A stretch of 64,000 nucleotides of DNA from Cupriavidus basilensis OR16 (GCF_000243095.1 NZ_AHJE01000038.1:45281-109280), one strand, 5' to 3'; shown: positions 9,201 through 18,341, counted from the first letter of the stretch. A program made the numbers and translations. The notes: generated by a model from the letters alone, not told the origin.

Positions 9201-9418
9201 GCCTGGCGAAAGGACCGCGGCGCGCAATAGGAAGCACAGGAGGCCAGGGACACCACCGAAGGCCATTCACCGGATTCACTGGACTTTCCCATGGGTGCCG
9301 GCGACCATGAACGGGCACGAGTCTGCGCTTGACGGCTGCCGTGGCAATCCGTTAGGCCCTGTCACGCACCATTTATCCGGCAAGCGCCTGTCATGCCGCG
9401 CGGGCCAGGGGGGATCAA

Positions 9419-10279
9419 ATGAACCGTCTTCGATACTCGGTGGACCTGTCGTACGAAGTCCTGGATGCCGAGGCGGACTTCCTCTTCAACATCGAAGCCG
9501 CGCGTACCGCACGCCAGAGCATCGTTTCCGAGCGCCTGACGGTGCCGCCCGTGCTGCGCATGGACCAGTACACCGACGCGGTGCTGTGCAACCGGCTGAT
9601 CCGCCTGCGCGCCCCAAAGGGGCACCTGGCGATCCACTATGAAGCCGTGGTCGATATCGACCATCGCCTCGACGATCCCTCGACCTTGCGCGAAGTGCCG
9701 ATCGCGCAACTGCCATTCGAGGTGCTGCCCTACCTGGCGCCTAGCCGCTACTGCGAATCCGACCGGCTGATGGAGTTTGCCCTGCGGGAGTTCGGCAGGG
9801 TGCCATGGGGCTACTCGCGTATCGTGGCAATCCGGGCATGGGCACGCAACCATGTGCGTTTCGTGTCGACATCCACCAATGAGCGCACCTCGGCCGTGGA
9901 TACGATCGTCGAGCGTACCGGCGTGTGCCGGGATTTCGCGCACCTGATGATTGCCATCTGCCGGGCGCTGAGCATTCCCGCGCGTATCTCCAGCAGCCTG
10001 GACTACGGCGCGGATCCCGCGCTCGGGCCGCCGGATTTCCATGCCTTCGTGGAGGTCTTCCTGTCGGGCAGGTGGTACCTCGTCGACCCGTCCGGCACCT
10101 CCATTCCCACCGGCCTGCTGCGCATCGGCACGGGACGCGACGCGGCTGAGATTCCGTTCGCGGCGATCTTCGGGAAAGTGGAGTCCGAGCGGCCCTTCGT
10201 GCAGATCCAGGCGGTGACCGATGCGGCGCTCGGCCTGGAGATGCCACTATTTACCGACTGGGGCATCTGCACCTGGTAG
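9419..10279 (+). CDS. Transglutaminase-like (cysteine protease fold) protein
   Basis: Protein of 286 residues with the papain-like transglutaminase core: catalytic Cys in RTGVCRDFAHL (about residue 170), His in PPDFHAFVEVF (about 205), Asp in YLVDPSG (about 222). The N-terminal beta-rich region resembles the transglutaminase N domain common in bacterial homologues. There is no signal peptide. The ATG at 9419 is preceded by GGGGGGA. The substrate of this bacterial group is generally unknown; protease, peptidase or amidase activity is possible. It stands alone after the broken regulator, with a Nudix gene converging from the right. Confidence 0.85.
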   Translation: MNRLRYSVDLSYEVLDAEADFLFNIEAARTARQSIVSERLTVPPVLRMDQYTDAVLCNRLIRLRAPKGHLAIHYEAVVDIDHRLDDPSTLREVPIAQLPFEVLPYLAPSRYCESDRLMEFALREFGRVPWGYSRIVAIRAWARNHVRFVSTSTNERTSAVDTIVERTGVCRDFAHLMIAICRALSIPARISSSLDYGADPALGPPDFHAFVEVFLSGRWYLVDPSGTSIPTGLLRIGTGRDAAEIPFAAIFGKVESERPFVQIQAVTDAALGLEMPLFTDWGICTW

Positions 10280-10350
10280 TCGTGCAAGCGCCTGACCCCG
10301 ACCGACGCAATCCCGGCGCGAAGCACCGGGGCCGTCGCGCGGCCGGCCGG

Positions 10351-10803
10351 TCAGCGGAAATATGCCCTTGTGTTCTCGTGCACGTCGCCATGCGCCAGCA
10401 GCTCGGCCGGCGTCATCCAGCAGTACTCGCTGTGCTGGTCAGGTTGCCCGAGCGGCTCGCCGCCGGGCATGGTCCACGCATAGGCGAGCACCACATAGTG
10501 CGTGGAGATGCCGGGCTCCGCGGCGAAGTTGTCCGGATAGTGATGTTCGAACACGCCACGCAGCGCGGCATCGCTACGCTCGACCCCGGTGAAGCCGAGC
10601 TCGTCCGCCACGATGCGCCGGAACGCGGCATCCAGGCCTTCGTCCTTGCGGATGCGCCCGCCTGGCACGAACCACGAGCCTTTCGCCGGCCGGTTGCGGC
10701 GCCGGCCGAGCAGCACCCGGCCTTGCGCATCGGTGACGAGCAGGTCGATCGAGACCAGCGGGGTGTTGGCAACCACTGAGAGGAAATCCGATTTGGCAAG
10801 CAT
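10351..10803 (-). CDS. Nudix hydrolase, GDP-mannose mannosyl hydrolase-like
   Basis: Nudix-fold hydrolase of 150 residues. The sequence LLVTDAQGRVLLGRRRNRP, followed by SWFVPGGRI and a divergent Nudix helix (DEGLDAAFRRIVADELG), matches GDP-mannose mannosyl hydrolases (Gmm/WcaH), which carry a changed Nudix box and release mannose from GDP-mannose. The ATG at 10803 is chosen because GGAG lies 9 bases upstream; the frame is open to 10947 without coding sense. No sugar-nucleotide genes are nearby, so the pathway is unclear; a general Nudix role is the alternative. Confidence 0.82.
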   Translation of the reverse strand: MLAKSDFLSVVANTPLVSIDLLVTDAQGRVLLGRRRNRPAKGSWFVPGGRIRKDEGLDAAFRRIVADELGFTGVERSDAALRGVFEHHYPDNFAAEPGISTHYVVLAYAWTMPGGEPLGQPDQHSEYCWMTPAELLAHGDVHENTRAYFR

Positions 10804-11289
10804 GGCGTGCGACTCCGAAACCGAAAGACTACCATCGGCTTGCGCTTGCTTCGAGCCGCTTGCTCCCGCGGCCAGGCATGCTGCCCCGAAAAGAACAGCG
10901 CCGGCATGCATGCCGCGCGGAGGTCCGGGAACATAGCGTTCCGCCAAGGGGCTGGACCGACACCCGTCGACACGCCCCTGCCGGCGCAGAAAGACGCCTC
11001 GCCCACCGGGGGATAGGCAAGGCGCAAAGCACGGGCAAGTGGGTCAGACCTGTCCGCGACGTATGGAGCCTACCCAAAGCGGGGTGATTCGAAAGTGGGC
11101 TAGCGCACCAGGCGTTGCGCCCGGCGAAGTCATGGCGGATGGCGACTGCCCGGCGCACCAGGCACGGGCCATGCCTCAAAATTCTCCTGCCATTGCCGTT
11201 ATTTCAGTTGCGGCCGGCAGTCTCTGGCCGCGCGCCGGCGCCAGCGCGCCAGACTGCGCCGCTGCGCGCGACCATGCTCAGGAATTCCT
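10804..11289. other. Intergenic region, no feature seen
   Basis: 486 bp between the leftward Nudix gene and a small rightward open frame. The several short open frames here overlap each other and look like GC-rich shadows. I see no convincing hairpin, promoter or repeat. Confidence 0.4.
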
Positions 11290-11481
11290 ATGCAATACGA
11301 CCCGATACAGCTCGGCCAGCTCGGCTGCATCCTTATGATAGTGCTGTGCACAGCACTCGCAATCCGGCGCACCCGCAAGCAGACCCGCGTCGACCACCGC
11401 ATCTCCGATCTGGAACGCCAACTCCGCGAACGTGCGCCAAAGTGCCACGACACAACAGGTGAAGCGCGCATCTTCGGGTAA
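11290..11481 (+). CDS. Small single-span membrane protein, hypothetical
   Basis: A 63-residue product with one hydrophobic segment (LGCILMIVLCTALAI, about residues 11-25), a basic stop-transfer (RRTRKQTR) and a charged, possibly helical tail (ISDLERQLRERAP). The start has a good ribosome site, AGGAATTCCTATG. This layout resembles small bitopic membrane proteins, and the out-facing N-terminus and charged cytoplasmic tail are consistent with that. No family recognised. Nothing nearby gives a function. Confidence 0.5.
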   Translation: MQYDPIQLGQLGCILMIVLCTALAIRRTRKQTRVDHRISDLERQLRERAPKCHDTTGEARIFG

Positions 11482-11857
11482 CGCCACCAACCGGACGCGC
11501 CACCCGGCCCGATGCGCGCCGCGCGATGCACACCGCGCCCGGAAACCGTATCCGTCGCGTGACAAGTCGCAGCGCATAAGTTATTAAATCCGATAGCTGG
11601 ACCACAAGCGGCTCTGCCGCCTGGAACGACTTGGTTACCGGTCTTCGCAGCGTGACTCCAGCATTGCCCACACCGGCCAAAGAGCCAACGGGGCAGGAGC
11701 AACGTGGTGTGGATGTCGCGGGGTGTAAAAGGCCATTCTTCGGAATGGCTTTTTTTATGGGCCTGCGCGCCCATGTGCCGTGCGCGGCGCGTTGCCGCCA
11801 GAGTCCTTATATACTCCGCCAGATCATCAAGAGCCCGCACGGGCCGGGAGAGCTGGC
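11482..11857. other. Intergenic region ending in an intrinsic terminator
   Basis: No protein gene seen. A strong rightward terminator at 11732-11756 lies about 250 bp past the small membrane ORF and before the LysR gene. The AT-richer start (about 11580) and this terminator could bracket a small RNA, but I recognise no RNA family. Confidence 0.4.
11732..11756 (+). terminator. Intrinsic terminator
   Basis: Stem GCCATTC (11732-11738), TTCG tetraloop, stem GAATGGC (11743-11749), then seven T (11750-11756). This is a textbook rho-independent terminator for rightward transcription. It ends either the small membrane-protein transcript or an unannotated small RNA. Confidence 0.9.
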
Positions 11858-12757
11858 GTGGATCGACTGCAGGCCATGAAGACGTTCGTCACCGTGGTGG
11901 AGACCGGCGGCTTCACCGCCGCCGCGCGCAAGCTGGACATCTCGCTGTCGGTGGTCAGCCGCATCGTCAACGAGCTGGAGAGGCACTTGGGCGTGCGCCT
12001 GCTGACCCGTACCACGCGGCTGGTCCGCATGACCGACACCGGCGCGGCCTACTTCGAGAACTGCCGCCGTCTGCTGGGCGAGATCGACGAAGCCGAGCTG
12101 GCGGCGTTGGGCACGCATGCGGCGCCGCGCGGCCAGCTTGCCATCACGGCTTCCGTCCTGTTCGGCGCCGCATACGTGATGCCGATCGTCACCGAATACC
12201 TGAACCGCTACCCGGAAGTCGACGCGACCTGCCTGTTCCTGGACCGGATCGTGAACCTCGTCGACGAAGGCATCGACGTGGGCATCCGCATCGGGCAGTT
12301 GCCGGATTCGTCTTTGCAAGCCGTGCGCGTGGGCCAGGTGCGGCGCGTGGTATGCGCGGCGCCGTCTTACCTGGCCAGGCACGGCGAGCCGCAAACCCCG
12401 GACGACCTCGCCGGCCATGCGACCATCCTGCCCAATGGCGCCAACAATACAGCGGAGTGGCGCTTCAACCGCGACGGCACGCCCATCGTCACCCGGCTGC
12501 AACCGCGCCTGACCACCACGACCAATGACTCCGCGATTGCCGCCGCCGTGTCGGGCTTCGGCGTCGTGCGGCTGTTGTCGTACCAGGTGGCCAGGCAGTT
12601 GCGCGACGAGTCGCTGCGCATCGTGCTGGCGGACGTGGAGCCGCCGCCCCTGCCCATCAACGTCATCCACCGGGAGGGCCGCCATGCCACGCGCAAGGTC
12701 CGCGCCTTCCTGGACCTCGCCATCGAGACACTGCGCGCGGACAGCACGCTGAACTGA
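11858..12757 (+). CDS. LysR-family transcriptional regulator
   Basis: LTTR of 299 residues: N-terminal winged helix (MKTFVTVVETGGFTAAARKL, then SLSVVSRIVNELERHLGVRL) and a C-terminal substrate-binding domain with RYPEVDATCLFLDR and EGIDVGIRIGQLPDSSL, typical of the group related to CrgA/AaeR-like regulators. The GTG at 11858 is chosen because GGGAGAG precedes it by 6 bases; the open frame from 11780 lacks sense. It lies 207 bp upstream of, and on the same strand as, the GST and flavoprotein genes, which it may regulate. Confidence 0.92.
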   Translation: MDRLQAMKTFVTVVETGGFTAAARKLDISLSVVSRIVNELERHLGVRLLTRTTRLVRMTDTGAAYFENCRRLLGEIDEAELAALGTHAAPRGQLAITASVLFGAAYVMPIVTEYLNRYPEVDATCLFLDRIVNLVDEGIDVGIRIGQLPDSSLQAVRVGQVRRVVCAAPSYLARHGEPQTPDDLAGHATILPNGANNTAEWRFNRDGTPIVTRLQPRLTTTTNDSAIAAAVSGFGVVRLLSYQVARQLRDESLRIVLADVEPPPLPINVIHREGRHATRKVRAFLDLAIETLRADSTLN

Positions 12758-12964
12758 CGCGCGCGCCGGGCGCCCGGATTCTTCTCGCAATGAGAAGAGT
12801 CCCTTCTCGCCGGGGCCATTTTTCGTGCCCCGGGCAGCACCTATGATCCATCCAACACACGGACCGGACATGGCGCGGGCAGGCCTTCTCCCAAGAACCC
12901 TTCGGACCGTGCGCGAGCCGCCACCGGGCGGCGCCATTCACCAGACACGCCGAGGATCACCGCC

Positions 12965-13576
12965 ATGCAAATCTATTTCCACCCCCTCTCCGGACACGCG
13001 CACCGCGTGCGCCTGTTCCTGTCGCTGATCGGCGCCAATGCCGAGGCGATCGAGGTCGATCTGGCCAAAGGCGCGCACAAGACACCCGAGTTCCTCCAGC
13101 TCAACCCGTTCGGCCAGGTCCCCGTGCTGGTGGACAACGGCACCGTGATCACCGATTCCAACGCAATCCTGGTGTACTTGGCCAAGAGGTTCGGCAAGAC
13201 GGACTGGCTGCCGGAGTCGCCCGCCGGTGCCGCCGCGGTACAGAAATGGCTGTCGGTCGCCGCCGGGGAGATCGCCTACGGCCCGGCCGCCGCGCGCCTC
13301 GTCACCGTGTTCGGCGCCCCCTACAACGCCGTGGAAGTGATTGCCCGCGCGCACGTCATCCTCAAGCGCGTCGACGACGTGCTTGCCAAGGACAAGTGGC
13401 TGGCCGCGAGCCACCCCACCCTGGCCGACGTTGCGCTGTACAGCTACATCGCCCGGGCGCCCGAGGGTTTTGTCGACCTGTCGGACTACGCCAACGTCAA
13501 GGCCTGGCTGCAACGCGTCGAAGCCCTGCCGGGCTTCGTGGCGTTCAAGAAGACACCGGCCGGCCTCGCTGCCTGA
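12965..13576 (+). CDS. Glutathione S-transferase family protein
   Basis: Cytoplasmic GST of 203 residues: thioredoxin-like N domain ([20 protein letters not shown]) with the cis-Pro loop [10 protein letters not shown] and the glutathione-binding [15 protein letters not shown], then an all-helical C domain containing [20 protein letters not shown]. Length is normal for the family. It is followed after 58 bp by the PNPOx/ferredoxin-reductase fusion gene, a pairing I recall from other proteobacteria, and preceded by a LysR gene. The electrophilic substrate is unknown. Confidence 0.93.
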   Translation: MQIYFHPLSGHAHRVRLFLSLIGANAEAIEVDLAKGAHKTPEFLQLNPFGQVPVLVDNGTVITDSNAILVYLAKRFGKTDWLPESPAGAAAVQKWLSVAAGEIAYGPAAARLVTVFGAPYNAVEVIARAHVILKRVDDVLAKDKWLAASHPTLADVALYSYIARAPEGFVDLSDYANVKAWLQRVEALPGFVAFKKTPAGLAA

Positions 13577-13634
13577 TCAACACGCCGGCCCGTTCGCCTG
13601 GCCACCGATCGCCGTACAGGAAGGAGCAGCCATC

Positions 13635-15779
13635 ATGTCCGCCCAAGCCCAACCATCCGCGCAACCCACCCATGCTCCCGCACAGTCCTGGCACGCCGGC
13701 GAGCGTAGCCTGCAGGAACGCGCAGGCGTTGCCGGGCGCATGGCGGATGTCGGGCGGCGCGTGGTGCGCGACTATATGCCCGACCAGCACCGCGAGTTCT
13801 TCGCGCAACTGCCGATGGTGGTGCTGGGCGCGGTCGCGCCGGATGGCCGGGTGTGGGCGACGCTGCGCGCCGGGCAGCCCGGCTTCCTGCGCTCGCCCGA
13901 CGCCACCACGCTGGACATCGCCATGGCCCGCGAGCCCGCCGACCCGGCTGACGCCGGCATGGAAGACGGCAGCGCCATCGGCCTGCTGGGCATCGACCTG
14001 CTGACGCGCCGGCGCAACCGCATGAACGGCACGGCACGGCGCGGCGCGGGTGGTGGTGGCGATGGCGGCGGTGGCGGCGGTGGCGTGCTGCGGATCGACG
14101 TGGGGCAGAGCTTCGGCAACTGCCCGCAGTACATCCAGAAGCGCGTGTTCGAATTCACGCGCGCGCCCGGCGCGTCTGGCAGACCCGCGGTGCCGGCTGC
14201 GCAGCACTTCACTGCGCTGGACACGCGGGCGCGCGCGCTCATTGGCTCCGCCGACATGTTCTTTGTCGCGTCTTACGTGGACCTCGAAGATGGGCAACGC
14301 CAGGTGGATGTGTCGCATCGCGGCGGCAAGCCCGGCTTCGTCCGGATCGATGCGGACGGCGGCCTGACCATTCCCGACTTTGCCGGCAACCTGTTCTTCA
14401 ACACGCTGGGCAACTTCGTGCTCAATCCCATCGCGGGACTCGTCTTTACGGACTTGCGCACCGGCGAGCTGCTCCAGCTCTCGGGCAAGGCCGAGGTCAT
14501 CCTGGACTCGCCCGAGATCGCCGCGTTCCAGGGCGCCGAACGCCTGTGGCGCTTCCTGCCCGAACAGATCGTGCGCCGCGACGAGGCCCTGCCGCTGCGC
14601 TGGCAGCCGCAAGCCGATGGCGCATCGCCAAACGCGCTGATGACCGGCAGTTGGGACGAAGCTGCCGGCCGCCAGCGCGCCGCGGCGCTGGCCAACGCGT
14701 GGCGGCCCTTGCGCGTCGCGCGCATCGTCGAGGAAAGCAGCGTGGTCCGGTCCTTGCACCTGGAACCCGCGGATGGTGCCGGCCGCGTGGCGCACCTGGC
14801 CGGACAGTTCCTGCCGATTCGCGTCACGCTGGCGGGCCATGCGCAGCCCGTGATGCGCACTTACACGCTCTCGGTGTCACCGGCGGACGATAGGTACCGC
14901 ATCAGCGTGAAGCGCGAAGGCACGGTGTCGCGCCACCTGCACGACAACGTCAAGGTCGGCGACGTGATCGAAGCCCGCGCGCCGTCCGGCCACTTCACCA
15001 TCGATGCCGCCGAGCGCAGGCCGGCGGTGCTGCTGGCCGCAGGCATCGGGGTCACGCCGATGCTGGCCATGCTTCGCCAAATCGTCTACGAAGGCCTGCG
15101 CACGCGCCGGGTCCGCCCGACCTGGTTCTTCCACTCGGCGCGCACGCTAGCCGAGCGCGCCTTCAGCAAGGAGCTTGCGGCGCTTGCCGAGAGCGCCGGT
15201 GGCGCGGTGGAACTGGTGCGCCTGCTGAGCGACCCGAAGGATGCCGCCCGGGGCAAGGACTACGACGTGTCCGGGCGCATCGACATCGATACGCTGCGCG
15301 GCCGCTTGCCGTTCGACGACTACGACTTCTACCTGTGCGGGCCAACGGCGTTCATGCAATCGCTTTACGATGGCCTGCGCGCGCTCAATGTTGCCGATGC
15401 ACGCATCCATGCGGAAGCCTTTGGCGCGTCCTCGGTGGTGCGCAAGCGCGACGCCGGCTGGCCGGCCACGCCCGCCGCCAGGCCCGCTTCGCGGCCCGTG
15501 CCGGTCACCTTCGTGCAATCGGGCAAGGAGGCCCGCTGGATGCCCGGCGGCGGCTCGCTGCTGGCGCTGGCCGAGCAGCGCGGCCTGACGCCGGCCTTCG
15601 GATGCCGCGGCGGCAGTTGCGGCTCGTGCAGCACGCGTGTGCTACAGGGCACGGTGGCCTATGCCGAGGCGCCGGCGTTCGACGTGGCGCATGGCGAGGC
15701 GCTGATCTGCTGCGCGGTGCCTGCGGCGGCGGATGCTGACGGAATCCAAGCCGCCGTGCCCCTGCAGCTGGCTCTTTGA
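13635..15779 (+). CDS. PNPOx-like / FAD-NAD(P) reductase / 2Fe-2S ferredoxin fusion
   Basis: Three-part flavo-iron-sulfur protein of 714 residues. Residues about 50-310: pyridoxamine-phosphate-oxidase-like flavin domain (FFAQLPMVVLGAVAPDGRVW ... FAGNLFFNTLGNF). About 340-590: ferredoxin-NADP reductase module with FAD motif MRTYTLS, nucleotide motif AGIGVTPMLAM and YLCGPTAFM. About 620-714: plant-type 2Fe-2S domain with CRGGSCGSC and a distant Cys in LICCAVP. The ATG at 13635 follows AAGGAGCAGCC; the frame is open far upstream through the GST gene. A glycine-only stretch (about 136-152) interrupts the PNPOx domain and looks like a repeat expansion. It probably moves electrons from NAD(P)H; the acceptor is unknown. 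Confidence 0.9.
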   Translation: MSAQAQPSAQPTHAPAQSWHAGERSLQERAGVAGRMADVGRRVVRDYMPDQHREFFAQLPMVVLGAVAPDGRVWATLRAGQPGFLRSPDATTLDIAMAREPADPADAGMEDGSAIGLLGIDLLTRRRNRMNGTARRGAGGGGDGGGGGGGVLRIDVGQSFGNCPQYIQKRVFEFTRAPGASGRPAVPAAQHFTALDTRARALIGSADMFFVASYVDLEDGQRQVDVSHRGGKPGFVRIDADGGLTIPDFAGNLFFNTLGNFVLNPIAGLVFTDLRTGELLQLSGKAEVILDSPEIAAFQGAERLWRFLPEQIVRRDEALPLRWQPQADGASPNALMTGSWDEAAGRQRAAALANAWRPLRVARIVEESSVVRSLHLEPADGAGRVAHLAGQFLPIRVTLAGHAQPVMRTYTLSVSPADDRYRISVKREGTVSRHLHDNVKVGDVIEARAPSGHFTIDAAERRPAVLLAAGIGVTPMLAMLRQIVYEGLRTRRVRPTWFFHSARTLAERAFSKELAALAESAGGAVELVRLLSDPKDAARGKDYDVSGRIDIDTLRGRLPFDDYDFYLCGPTAFMQSLYDGLRALNVADARIHAEAFGASSVVRKRDAGWPATPAARPASRPVPVTFVQSGKEARWMPGGGSLLALAEQRGLTPAFGCRGGSCGSCSTRVLQGTVAYAEAPAFDVAHGEALICCAVPAAADADGIQAAVPLQLAL

Positions 15780-15811
15780 GCCGGTTTGCCAGAAGAGCGC
15801 GAACGCCGGCG

Positions 15812-16261
15812 CTAGAACCTTCCCGCAGCCGTCAGTATTTCAACCAAGCCTTCTGGCCAGACGGTGTCGCTGGTCGCGGCCAGTTCCGCCGCCGACCACC
15901 ACCGGTGGTCGGCGATCACCTGCCTTTCGCATTCGGTCCATTCGTCGCGCGACAACGTCTCGCTATCTGCCGCAATGACAAAATACTGCTCGACCGCCAG
16001 CACGCATTCTCCGTCGGGCAACTGTAGCGCCACCTCGCGCAAGCTCACCGGCGCATCGACAGAGTCGATGTGGATCCCCGTCTCTTCGCGCAGCTCGCGA
16101 ACTGCAGCGGCTTCGAAGGTCTCCCCATCCTCCAGCCCGCCTCCGGGCGTAGCCCAATAGTCCTGGCCGCGCAGTGGCCCCTCGCGATGGGTGAAACGAA
16201 ACAAGAGCACTCTGCCCGCAGGGCTAAGCACAAGAAGTCTTGCGGACGGACGTTGGCGCAT
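15812..16261 (-). CDS. Nudix hydrolase
   Basis: A 149-residue Nudix protein with a complete canonical box: GG-LEDGETFEAAAVRELREETGI (G-x5-E-x7-REUXEEXGU). Preceding YWATPGGG and following hydrophobic strands are as expected. These enzymes cleave nucleoside diphosphates linked to another moiety; the substrate cannot be read from the sequence. Its start lies about 320 bp from the divergent FAH-family gene, and its 3' end faces the fusion flavoprotein gene. Confidence 0.9.
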   Translation of the reverse strand: MRQRPSARLLVLSPAGRVLLFRFTHREGPLRGQDYWATPGGGLEDGETFEAAAVRELREETGIHIDSVDAPVSLREVALQLPDGECVLAVEQYFVIAADSETLSRDEWTECERQVIADHRWWSAAELAATSDTVWPEGLVEILTAAGRF

Positions 16262-16582
16262 TGAACAGCTCCCCTAAAAAAGTCCCGGATGATCCCATGC
16301 CGCTTTGCCAAGGCACAACACCACCTCCGGGGGACGGGCCGGCGATCACACGCAAGCATCGCCGCTTTGGCTACGCGCCGGGCAGGCATGGCCGGGGCGC
16401 GGAAAACCTCGCCAGCCCTTGTCAGCACTGACAACGGGCCATGTGCGCAACGGCTAACAAAGCGAGCCTCCCCGCCAATGACAATCTACAAAAGTTGTTT
16501 TTGTATATATTTTCGCCTAGCATAGGCCAACGATCGCGCGACAGCGATTGCCCATTCCAACCCTAGAGAGACAGGAAATCCG
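16262..16582. other. Divergent promoter region with inverted repeat
   Basis: No gene. This AT-richer stretch upstream of the ring-cleavage operon holds the perfect inverted repeat at 16487-16505 and a TTGTATATATTTT segment just after it that may carry the -10 element. Confidence 0.5.
16487..16505 (+). promoter_or_regulatory. Perfect 7-5-7 inverted repeat, candidate operator of the FAH/dioxygenase operon
   Basis: TACAAAA-GTTGT-TTTTGTA, 78 bp upstream of the FAH start codon at 16583 and next to an AT-rich promoter-like stretch. The GntR gene at 18412-19194 is the nearest plausible regulator. The link is inference. Confidence 0.45.
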
Positions 16583-17356
16583 ATGCGTTACGTCCGCTTT
16601 ATCCTTGATGGCAAGAAGCACCTGGGCGCCCGTGAAGGCGACAAGATCCGTATCCTGGGCGAGGCATCGCTCGAATCGCTGCTGGCTGCCGGCACGGACC
16701 TAGAGACGTACGCGTCGCAGCAGACGGGTGGCCGTCTGGTATCGGAGGCCGACATCACCTTCCTGCCGGTGGTCGAGCATCCCGCCAAGATCTTCTGCAT
16801 TGGCCTGAACTACGCCGACCATACCAAGGAAAGCAAGTACGAGCACGGCGAACTGGCCGTGGTGCTGAAGAAAGGCGGCCGCCACATCGCCAAGGAAGAC
16901 GCGCTCGACTGCATTGCCGGCTATGCGCTGTTCAACGACGGTTCGGTGCGCGAATACCAGTTCCTGTCGCCGCAATGGACGGTGGGCAAGAACTTCGACG
17001 CCACCGGCGCCTTCGGCCCGGAACTGGTGACCACCAGCGAAGTGCCGGCCGGCGCCAAGGGCCTGTTGCTGGAAACGCGCCTGAACGGCAAAGTAGTGCA
17101 GTCCGCCAGCACCGACACCATGGTCTTCGACATCGCCACCCTGATCTCCGTGATCAGCGAGGCCATCACGCTGGAGCCGAGCGACGTGATCGTGACCGGC
17201 ACCCCCAGCGGCATCGGCTGGGCGCGCGAGCCCAAGCTGCTGATGCGCCCGGGCGACGTGTGTGAAGTGTCGGTGACGGGTTTCGCGCCGCTGCGCAATA
17301 CGATCGCGGACGAAGCCGAAGCCAGCGGTACCGTCAAGGCAGCCCGGGCCGCCTGA
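16583..17356 (+). CDS. Fumarylacetoacetate hydrolase family protein with internal deletion
   Basis: FAH-superfamily enzyme (C-C bond hydrolase or isomerase/decarboxylase of ring-cleavage products), 257 residues. The C-terminal catalytic core is present: metal-ligand region YEHGELAVV, KGGRHIAKEDALD, FNDGSVREYQ, KNFDATGAFGPELVT and VIVTGTPSGIGW. Homologues that I recall carry about 30 extra residues between NYADHTKES and YEGELAVV (the segment with PTxFxRxxxSLVGH). Here the two are joined directly, and the usual Glu-x-Glu metal pair reads E-H-G-E. This looks like a clean in-frame deletion near 16838 that may disable the enzyme. It is the first gene of an operon with the VOC dioxygenase (26 bp gap). 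RBS AGAGACAGGAAA. Confidence 0.85.
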   Translation: MRYVRFILDGKKHLGAREGDKIRILGEASLESLLAAGTDLETYASQQTGGRLVSEADITFLPVVEHPAKIFCIGLNYADHTKESKYEHGELAVVLKKGGRHIAKEDALDCIAGYALFNDGSVREYQFLSPQWTVGKNFDATGAFGPELVTTSEVPAGAKGLLLETRLNGKVVQSASTDTMVFDIATLISVISEAITLEPSDVIVTGTPSGIGWAREPKLLMRPGDVCEVSVTGFAPLRNTIADEAEASGTVKAARAA

Positions 17357-17382
17357 CGCCACGCGACCAACGGAGGAGACAA

Positions 17383-18321
17383 ATGGAAAAGAACAATGCG
17401 GCCAGCGGGCGCGACCCCGCCGTGCATTCGCTCGACCACTATGCCCTGACGGTGCCGGATCTGAGCGTCGCTGAGCACTTCCTCAGCGCATTCGGGCTGA
17501 GCGTCGTCAGGCAGGGTGACGCGCTGGAAGTACTCGCTGAGGACAAACGGGTCTGGGCCCGGTTCTTCCCGGGCGAGCGCAAGGCCCTCGCCTACCTCAG
17601 CTTCAATTGCTTCGCGGGGGATTTCGAAGGCATCCGCCGCAAGCTGCTCGCCGCCAACGTGACGTTTGCCAGCGACGCCGCCCATGCCACGGCCGAAGGG
17701 CTGTGGTTCGTCGATGCCGACGGCAACCTGATCCAGGTCAAGGCCGGGCCCAAGACCTCACCCGACTCGAAAAGCCCGCCCAAGAACATCCACGGCCCCG
17801 CCGATGTCCGCGGCGCAACCTTGCGCAACCTGATCGGCCAGGTCCGCCCGCGGCGCCTGTCGCACGTGCTGCTGTTCACGCCGGACGTATCCCGTGCCGT
17901 GGCGTTCTACAACGACACGTTAGGCCTGCGCCTGTCCGACCGCTCCGGCGACGCCATCGCCTTCACCCACACGCCGCACGGCAGCGACCATCACCTGCTG
18001 GCCTTCGCCAAAAGCTCGGCGCGCGGCTGGCACCACGCCGCATGGGATGTCGCCAGCGTCGACGAAGTCGGCCAGGGCGCAGGGCAGATGGCGGTCGCCG
18101 GCTACAAGGAAGGCTGGGGCACCGGGCGCCATGTGCTGGGCTCGAACTTCTTCCACTACGTGCGCGATCCCTGGGGCTCGTTCTGCGAGTACTCGGCGGA
18201 CATCGACTACATCTCCGCCGGCCAGCCATGGCCGGCCGGCGACTACGCGCCGGCAGACTCGCTGTACCAGTGGGGGCCGGACGTGCCGCCGTACTTCATT
18301 CATAACACCGAGGCTGAGTAA
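17383..18321 (+). CDS. Extradiol ring-cleavage dioxygenase, VOC (type I) family
   Basis: Two-domain vicinal-oxygen-chelate protein of 312 residues related to catechol 2,3-dioxygenases and 2,3-dihydroxybiphenyl 1,2-dioxygenases, which use Fe(II) and O2 to open catecholic rings. Likely metal ligands in the C domain are the His of LSHVLLFTPD, the His of WHHAAWDV, and the Glu of FCEYSADID. The N domain (SLDHYALTVPDLSVAEHFL) is the non-catalytic repeat. It lies 26 bp after the FAH-family gene, which would act on the cleaved product, so the two genes form a meta-cleavage pair. GGAGGAGAC precedes the ATG. The catechol used is not known. Confidence 0.9.
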   Translation: MEKNNAASGRDPAVHSLDHYALTVPDLSVAEHFLSAFGLSVVRQGDALEVLAEDKRVWARFFPGERKALAYLSFNCFAGDFEGIRRKLLAANVTFASDAAHATAEGLWFVDADGNLIQVKAGPKTSPDSKSPPKNIHGPADVRGATLRNLIGQVRPRRLSHVLLFTPDVSRAVAFYNDTLGLRLSDRSGDAIAFTHTPHGSDHHLLAFAKSSARGWHHAAWDVASVDEVGQGAGQMAVAGYKEGWGTGRHVLGSNFFHYVRDPWGSFCEYSADIDYISAGQPWPAGDYAPADSLYQWGPDVPPYFIHNTEAE

Positions 18322-18341
18322 ACGCAGCACTAGCCGTCCTG

